The notes beneath the pieces are model-generated. The model saw nothing but the letters and a program-made list of their open reading frames with translations, was not told the DNA's origin and made no database searches. A stretch of DNA of 60,931 bases from Anaeromyces robustus (taxonomy: Eukaryota; Neocallimastigomycota; Neocallimastigomycetes; Neocallimastigales; Neocallimastigaceae), in assembly GCA_002104895.1 (NCBI GenBank), contig MCFG01000398.1:1-60931 (forward strand), read 5' to 3'. Position 1 is the stretch's first letter; each line of letters starts with the position of its first letter. The position numbers were made by a program, and so were the translations under genes. Positions 54,929-60,931 of the stretch are shown one piece after another.

Positions 54929-55456
54929 TTTATTATTATTATTATGATTATAATTATTATATTATATTTTAGTAATTACTAACTAACATAAAATATATTG
55001 GATACATATATAAAAATAAAAATAAAAATAAAAATGCATAATACTTACATTTGTTACTTTCTTTTTACATTAACATTTTTATTATTTTTGATTTTATGAA
55101 AAATTTTGTATAAAATAATAGTTATAAGATAAAATTATTTAATAAAATAATTATTTTAGATATTAGTTTTAAATTCTTATTATTAATGATTCATTATATT
55201 TGTTTATATTTTATATATTCTATTTCATACCGTGCTTTCCTATTAATTATTTATTTTTTATTAGAAAACAAAAATTATATATTATTAATATTTTGTTTTA
55301 TATCGATTTAAAATATATATTATGTATAAATATATGCAAAATATTTTTAATTTATGTATTATATTAATATTAATATTTAAAAGATAAAATTATTTGGATA
55401 TTTTTATTTACTTGTGCTGGGACACCACTATTTAAAGAAGAAGAATTACAACCCAT
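54441..55456 (-). CDS. Small MGC-type (myristoyl/palmitoyl) protein with Ala/Thr/Asn-repeat helix
   Basis: Exons on the minus strand: 55412-55456 (MGCNSSSLNSGVPAQ), 55049-55060 (12 nt, KVTN) and 54441-54791, all GT-AG and phase 0, giving 135 residues. Gly2 and Cys3 form a classical N-myristoylation plus palmitoylation site (MGCxxS), so the protein should be lipid-anchored to the inner face of a membrane. After QDITKKVNSVINRIDREL comes a low-complexity helix of about 75 residues built of short AATDAATNAANTATEVATEA-type units with Ala or Val every three to four positions, resembling amphipathic surface-binding helices of LEA or perilipin type. No enzyme motif was seen. It is a paralogue, in divergent orientation, of the gene at 56110: both begin MGCNSS, use a 15-codon first exon, and have a QxxTKK(V/L) start to the last exon. 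Function is unknown. Confidence 0.75.
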
Positions 55457-56109
55457 TTTAATTTTATTAAATTTTAATTAAATTTAAAAAAAAAAAAAGA
55501 AAAAAAGAAAAAAAGAATTCAATATTTTGTTATATAAGTTATTTAGAATTTTTATTTAATTTAATTTTTTTTTTTTTTTTTTACTTTCTAAAAAGAAGAA
55601 ATTAAAAAAATGAAGTAGGTATTGCAAAAATATATACTTTTACTTTTTCCGAAATTAACTTTATAAAAAAATTATACTTGTTAAAAATATTGAAGTTAAA
55701 TAAATATTAAAATAAATATTATAAAAAAATTCAACAATATATCATTTTATTTTATTTTTTTTTTCTTTGTTCCATAATTTATAAAATATAATAAAAAATA
55801 ATAAAAATTTAATAATAATTTAATATAATGAAAAATTTTAAACTTAAAGAATAATATATATTATAATTTAATATATAGGAAAATTATGAAAATTATTTAT
55901 CGATTTATATTAAATTCATTAATTATTAAAGTTTTCATAAATTAGTCATGTCATATCTTTGATAATATTATTTTAGATTTTTTTTTTTTTTTTATTTTCC
56001 AATACAAATTAAAAAAAATTCAATATTATTCTTTTCTTTGATATTTTGGTATAATTTAATATAAATTAAAGTCAAATAGGAATATAATAATAATAATAAA
56101 AAAAGAAAA
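55457..56109. promoter_or_regulatory. Shared 653-base divergent promoter region of the MGC pair
   Basis: Between two start codons facing away from each other. It holds an A-rich/AAAAAGAAAAAAG tract beside each gene, a T-rich tract at 55566-55582 and another at 55979-55994, and otherwise A/T DNA. No specific factor site could be named. Confidence 0.4.
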
Positions 56110-57078
56110 ATGGGTTGTAATAGCTCGACCTTAAATGATGGTGTTAATGCTCAAGTAAATAAATTTTTATCATTATAATTATTTGTATAATATTTTTAGA
56201 ATTTTACAATATAATATAATACTTTATAGATATTAATATAATATATTATTTTTTAATTTTTTTTTATTAATTATATAATACTGTTTTATTTTTAATTTTA
56301 AATTAGGGTACAATTACAAGTACTGGAAATGCAGCCAGTACTGGTAACGCAACAACAGGAACGGTAAATAAATAAATAAATAATATAGAGAATATAAAAT
56401 TATTTTTGTAAATTCGGTAATTACAATATTTAAAATGTCTAATAATCTATATACTAAAATAATATTTATATATTCTAATATAAAATATTAAAATTAAGGA
56501 TTACCTAAAAACTGCAGTAAGTTTTTATTTCTTTTCTTTTTTTTTTTTTTTAAATAAAAATTAATTAAAAAAATCAAAAATATATACTTTTTTTTTTTTT
56601 CTAATAATAATAATTATAGCAAGAATTTACAAAAAAATTAACAGATGTATTAACAAAGATTGATGCTCAATTAAGTGAAGATCAGACTGCTGTAAGCGAC
56701 GCTAATTCTAATAATAATAATGATAACAATACCGATTCTAATAACAATAATAGTAGTGATTCTAATAATAATAATAGTAGTAGTAATAATAATAACTGTT
56801 GCTGCAATTGTAATAATAACAATAACAATAACAATAACAATAGTAGTAGCAATAATAACAACGACAATAACAACAACAACAACAATAGTAACAATAATGA
56901 TAGTAATAATAACAATAATGATAGTAACAATAACGATAGTAATAACAGTAATAGTAATAATAACAATAATGTGAGTAATAACACTAACAATAATGATAGT
57001 AATAACACTAATAGTAATGATAGTAATAACAATAATAATGACAACACTAATAATAATGATAACAATAATAATTCCTAA
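56110..57078 (+). CDS. Small MGC-type (myristoyl/palmitoyl) protein with Asn-rich tail
   Basis: Exons: 56110-56154 (MGCNSSTLNDGVNAQ), 56307-56363 (GTITSTGNAASTGNATTGT), 56499-56516 (18 nt, DYLKTA) and 56620-57078; all phase 0, total 192 residues. The N-terminus again predicts myristoylation at Gly2 and palmitoylation at Cys3. QEFTKKLTDVLTKIDAQLSED parallels the minus-strand paralogue (QDITKKVNSVINRIDREL). The tail, however, is Asn/Ser/Asp low complexity of about 120 residues in place of the Ala/Thr helix, with an odd CCCNC cluster in its first third that could be acylated or bind metal. The 18-nt exon is supported by phase and a GTAAGT donor but has a weak acceptor context. Function is unknown. 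Confidence 0.7.
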
Positions 57079-57408
57079 ATTAAGAAAAAAACCATTAATG
57101 ATTAAAATAGAAATTGCTTAAATATGTATTATAATATTATTCAAAATTTTTAATAAAGTGTAATTATAAAAATATATTAAAATTTAAAAGGATATATCTG
57201 TAAATAATGGTTAATTTAATCATTTATATCCCTATTGAAATTATAAATATATAACAAATATATACTTGTTATATAATTCTCTTTTTTTTTTTAGTAAAAG
57301 GTTAATATTAATACTATGTAGATTTTGTCAATATTATTATTATTATTCATAAATTATTTGGTATATATATAAAATCTTATTAGATTAATGATATAATTAC
57401 TATAAACC

Positions 57409-57440
<32 letters not shown>

Positions 57441-57801
57441 AATAAACATATTTTTTATATAAAAAATTATAAATATTCATATTTTATAATACACAAAATT
57501 AAAAATTATACTACTTTTTTTTTTTTTTTATTTTTTTTTTTTTATTTTTTTTTATTTTATTTTATTATGTGTTTTTATATTGTTTATAAGTATTTTTTTT
57601 TTTTTTTTGTTTTTTATATTTATTCTTTATAATTATTCTTGCATTTTAAAGTACTTTTAAATTATTTTAAAATTTTTTTATGAACAAAATTCTTTTTTGG
57701 AATAATTATTTCTTTTATTCCAATTTTATTTTATTTTATTTATTTGTTTTACGATATTTAACTATTTGTTTAAATATTTTCAAATTTAAAATTTAATTTG
57801 C
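57079..57801. other. Intergenic region between the MGC gene and EF1B-gamma
   Basis: Converging 3' regions. Poly-T tracts lie at 57410-57435, 57515-57545 and 57592-57608; no gene was seen. Confidence 0.7.
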
Positions 57802-59686
57802 TTATTTGAAGACCTTACCGTCGACAACGGTAGTATTGTTGAAGGTTGGACCTTCCCAGGCAATGTAGTCTTCGTATTCAGCCTTAACCTTTGGATCAGA
57901 AGAGTCGACCTTAGTGAAGGTGAAGGATGGGTAATCTGGAACATCTTCAAGAAGAGCTGGGATCTTTTGACCACGGATGATGAAGTAACCAGAAATTTGG
58001 TTGTTGTTGTTTTCACCAGTAACAATTAAAGTACCGAAAGCGTACTTACGGAGAAGTTCCATTCTTTGGAAGAAACCACCAATAAGGTTACAAGACATGA
58101 AGGTTTGAGTAAGTTCATCGTTGTACTTGTAGTCAACTCTGTACATGGAGTAACCTTCGGCATCGTAGTTCTTCCAGAAGTAGTCGACAGCGTTTGGCTT
58201 GGTGTCGTTGTTAGAGTAGAATCTCTTCCAGTCTTCAAGGTTGAAAGAACTCTTTGGAAGTAAATCCATGGAACTCTTCTTCTTAACTTCCTTTGGCTTT
58301 TCTTCAGCTGGAGCTTCCTTTGGCTTTGGAGCTTCCTTGGCCTTTGGAGCTTCCTTCTTCTTTTCCTTCTTTTCCTTCTTTGGTGGAACGTATTGAGCTT
58401 GAACTTCGCAAAGCTTAATTTCACCAAGAACATTCTTGAATTGCTTCTTGTTAGCTAAGGTAAGGAACCAACGGTTAACATTGGTGTAAGCAGATCTGAA
58501 AGTTTGGTCGAAAACTTGTTGGTAAAGTTGGAGAAGGGAACAGAAAACAGTGATATCAGCAAGAGTAACACGTTCACCAACTAAGTAAGTCTTCTTAAGA
58601 AGAATGTTGTTTAAGATAGTCATAACTTTTCTGACATCTTCTTGAGCCTTGTTGACGGCATTCTTGTTGTATGGCATGAAACCAAGGATTGGGTATAACC
58701 ATTGAGCCATAGCTGGAATAATTTCATTGTCAGACATGAAGACGTATTGTTGGACTTGAGCAGCTTCAATTGGACTCTTACCTAATAAACCAGAATCCTT
58801 CTTGAGACTAGCAACTATTTTTTTTTTTATTAATAATTATTTTTTTTTTTGATTATACATATTTTTATTAAAGATTTATATAAATTTACATTAATATATG
58901 TTTATTTTCATCTATATTTTTTTTTTGAAATTTTATAATTTTAATTATTATTTTTTTTATTTTTTTACTTACTGTAGTAAGCAATAGCGTTACTTTCGTA
59001 AATGTTTCCTTCCTTACATTCAAAACCTGGAACCTTACCGAATGGGAATTTGGCAAGGTATTCTGGGGTCTTGTTGAATTTACCCATTTCAATGTCGGTC
59101 TTAACATTAACCTTAACATTGTTGTATTGGGCAGCAATAAGAGATTTAGCAACTCTGAATTATTTTTTTTTATAAATTTTTATAATTAAATATGAAAATA
59201 TATAAATAAATTATTTTTAATAAAATTATTTTCAATAAGATTATTTTTATTATAAACGATAATTATCAATTAAAGTAAACAATTATCTTTTATCAACATA
59301 TAAATATTTATAGCATTGTTTTAAATTTTATTCTATTTACCTTGGGTTGTTTGGGTAGGAGTAAATAGTACTGTTTATTTTTCAACAAAGTAAGAAAATA
59401 AATATATGTACATTTAAAATATATCAAATTATATATAAATATAGATTTTAAAATTAGTTTAAATTTTAATATTACTTTTATTTTTCATCATCTACTTTTA
59501 TTTACTTTTAATAAATAATTTATAATTTTTCTATATATATTCTTTATTTAATTATTTTTATTTTTTTTTTTTATTTTAAGATTTAATTTTTATTTTTATT
59601 TTTTCTTTTTTTTATTTTTTCCTATTATTCAATATTCTTTTATTCTTATTGATTTCCATAAAATCTTACCCAACAGCACCAGTCAT
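57802..59686 (-). CDS. Translation elongation factor 1B gamma subunit
   Basis: Scaffold of the eEF1B complex that recharges eEF1A with GTP; yeast counterparts are TEF4/CAM1. Exons on the minus strand: 59670-59686 (17 nt, MTGAVG), 59341-59370 (30 nt), 58973-59154, 57802-58814; GT-AG, phases close (1242 nt, 413 residues). Residues 1-80 are a GST N-domain (TIYSYPNNPRVAKSLIAAQY, FGKVPGFEC, ESNAIAYY). About 85-215 are the GST C-domain (LVGERVTLADITVFCSL). About 220-255 are the Lys/Glu/Pro/Ala linker. About 257-413 are the EF1G domain (MDLLPKSSFNLEDWKRFYSN, GYSMYRVDYKYNDE, FGTLIVTGE, APALLED-type text near VPDYPSF). Codon use is strongly biased to C/G-ending codons (AAG, ACC, GTC), unlike every other gene here, as expected for a very highly expressed gene. 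The small 5' exons mirror those in RPT3 and the C2 gene. Confidence 0.96.
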
Positions 59687-60657
59687 TTTCTTTATCTATA
59701 TAATTAAATTTTAAATTTTTTAAAGCGAGGTTCTAACTAACGGATTTTACTGCATATTATATAATAAAAAAATTTTTTGAAAAAAAAAAAAAAATATTTA
59801 GTGGCTTTGCCATTAACTCATTTGATTTGTTGAAAAGATCTTCATAAATAAAAATAATAAATTAAAGTTTTTATTAATATATGGAGAATACAATACCGAA
59901 TATATAAAGATTATAAAAATTATATTAAAATATATTTTTTATTTTATTTTATAAAAAAAAAAATTTATGTTTTTTTATAATAAATATGATAATTGATATA
60001 ATTAAAATAGACTAAAAATTATATATTATATATTATATATTATAATAAATTATTCTAATTACAAAATTATTATATAAAAAATAATTATTTATTATTTATT
60101 ATTTAATATAAATTAAATAGATTATTATATTATATTATATTATATTATATTATATTATAATTATATTATTATAAATGATGATGATTATTAATTTTTTTTT
60201 TTTGGGTTATTTTCTTCTTTATTTATACCAATTTTTTTACTAATAAAAAAAAAAACTCTTCATTATAAAAAATAAAAAAAATTTTTTTTTCATGGAATAA
60301 TATATAATAAAATACAATATAAATATTTATCATATATTTAAATAAGATCAATATAAATGTTAATATATTACAATATAAATTAAAATCAATTTTTTTTTTT
60401 TTTTGGTTAATGTAAATAAACAAAAATGGTTTATGATTTTAAACTTGTTAAACAGAAATCTTTTGTTTAATTATTTCATTATTATGCTGAATTTCTAAAT
60501 TTATACGCCTTTAGTAAATATTCTATATTTATAATTAATATTAATATTCTATATTTATAATTAATATTTAAAATTTTAAAATAAATCAATTTAAGAAAAG
60601 AATTATTTAATATTTTTAATATTAATAAAATTATGGTATATATTTTTATTCAATTAT

Positions 60658-60701
<44 letters not shown>

Positions 60702-60931
60702 GCAATAAAATAATGAAAACTTTATTTAAATTTAATTTAAAAAGTACATGTTATAAAGTAATTGTACATATTAAAACTTAATCTAATAAAGAATAATAAT
60801 TTATTATTTAATAGATAGTAATAATTTATAATTACTTCATATGGTATAGTGTATATTATTAAATTAAATCAAGTTGGAAAGTTATTATCATTATTAGATG
60901 CGTGTGACCTACTGTCTTGTCCTACTGAATT
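59687..60931. other. Upstream flank of EF1B-gamma to window end, no gene seen
   Basis: AT-rich DNA with AAAGCGAGGTTCTAACTAACGG near 59723-59745 in the leader/promoter of EF1B-gamma, (TATAT)n at 60125-60160, a 40-base poly-T at 60660-60700, and a GC-bearing end (GCGTGTGACCTACTGTC, 60901-60917) that may belong to a feature outside the window. Confidence 0.6.

Overview
This is an extremely AT-rich nuclear eukaryotic window. Its genes have short GT-AG introns, asparagine-codon runs and long A+T microsatellites. The best fit is an anaerobic gut fungus (Neocallimastigomycota) or a close early-diverging fungus. The fungal call rests on homoaconitase of the alpha-aminoadipate lysine pathway, fungal-type EF1B-gamma, a membrane-anchored SH3 protein, a chromodomain Ty3/gypsy element and a LINE of fungal type. 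Dictyostelium has similar base composition but does not fit the lysine pathway. The exact genus cannot be read from the sequence.

Layout. 1-3.9 kb: the 3' end of a Ty3/gypsy chromovirus (integrase plus chromodomain), then two related LTR-like blocks that each carry a tRNA-like A-box/B-box segment and a TATA box, flanking an unrecognised Asn/Ser-rich ORF. 4-10.7 kb: a repeat field with a ~1 kb palindrome, ~0.8 kb direct repeats, many clusters of a CGAAATGCA motif and a frameshifted MULE-like transposase tail. 10.7-14.1 kb (-): proteasome ATPase RPT3, split by tiny exons. 15.1-16.7 kb (-): a dead LINE reverse transcriptase, followed by an intact 180-codon frame without ATG. 17.8-19.2 kb: tandem and direct repeats with the same CGAAATGCA-type motif. 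21.0-23.7 kb: two intronless tandem alpha/beta-hydrolases of the BAAT/acyl-CoA thioesterase C-terminal type. 24.2-31.2 kb: a pseudogene graveyard around one intact secreted, probably GPI-anchored Cys protein. It includes a decayed viral-type mRNA capping enzyme (nucleotidyltransferase plus N7-methyltransferase motifs) and decayed leucine-rich-repeat exons. 35.9-41.4 kb (+): a four-exon, 1523-residue membrane-anchored SH3 protein. 42.6-47.5 kb (-): a nine-exon C2-domain protein with 19- and 14-nt microexons. 50.3-53.4 kb (-): LYS4 homoaconitase. 54.4-57.1 kb: a divergent pair of small MGC-type lipid-anchored proteins. 57.8-59.7 kb (-): EF1B-gamma.

How the parts relate. The housekeeping genes (RPT3, LYS4, EF1B-gamma) are unrelated in function. 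The two membrane/signalling genes (SH3 and C2) sit tail to tail. The tandem hydrolases and the MGC pair are local duplications. No rRNA, functional tRNA or CRISPR array was seen. The observations most worth following are the capping-enzyme relic, the CGAAATGCA repeat family, the divergent MGC pair and the microexons. Exon coordinates come from hand splicing with GT-AG and phase checks; intron-containing genes are given as full spans with exons listed in the evidence.
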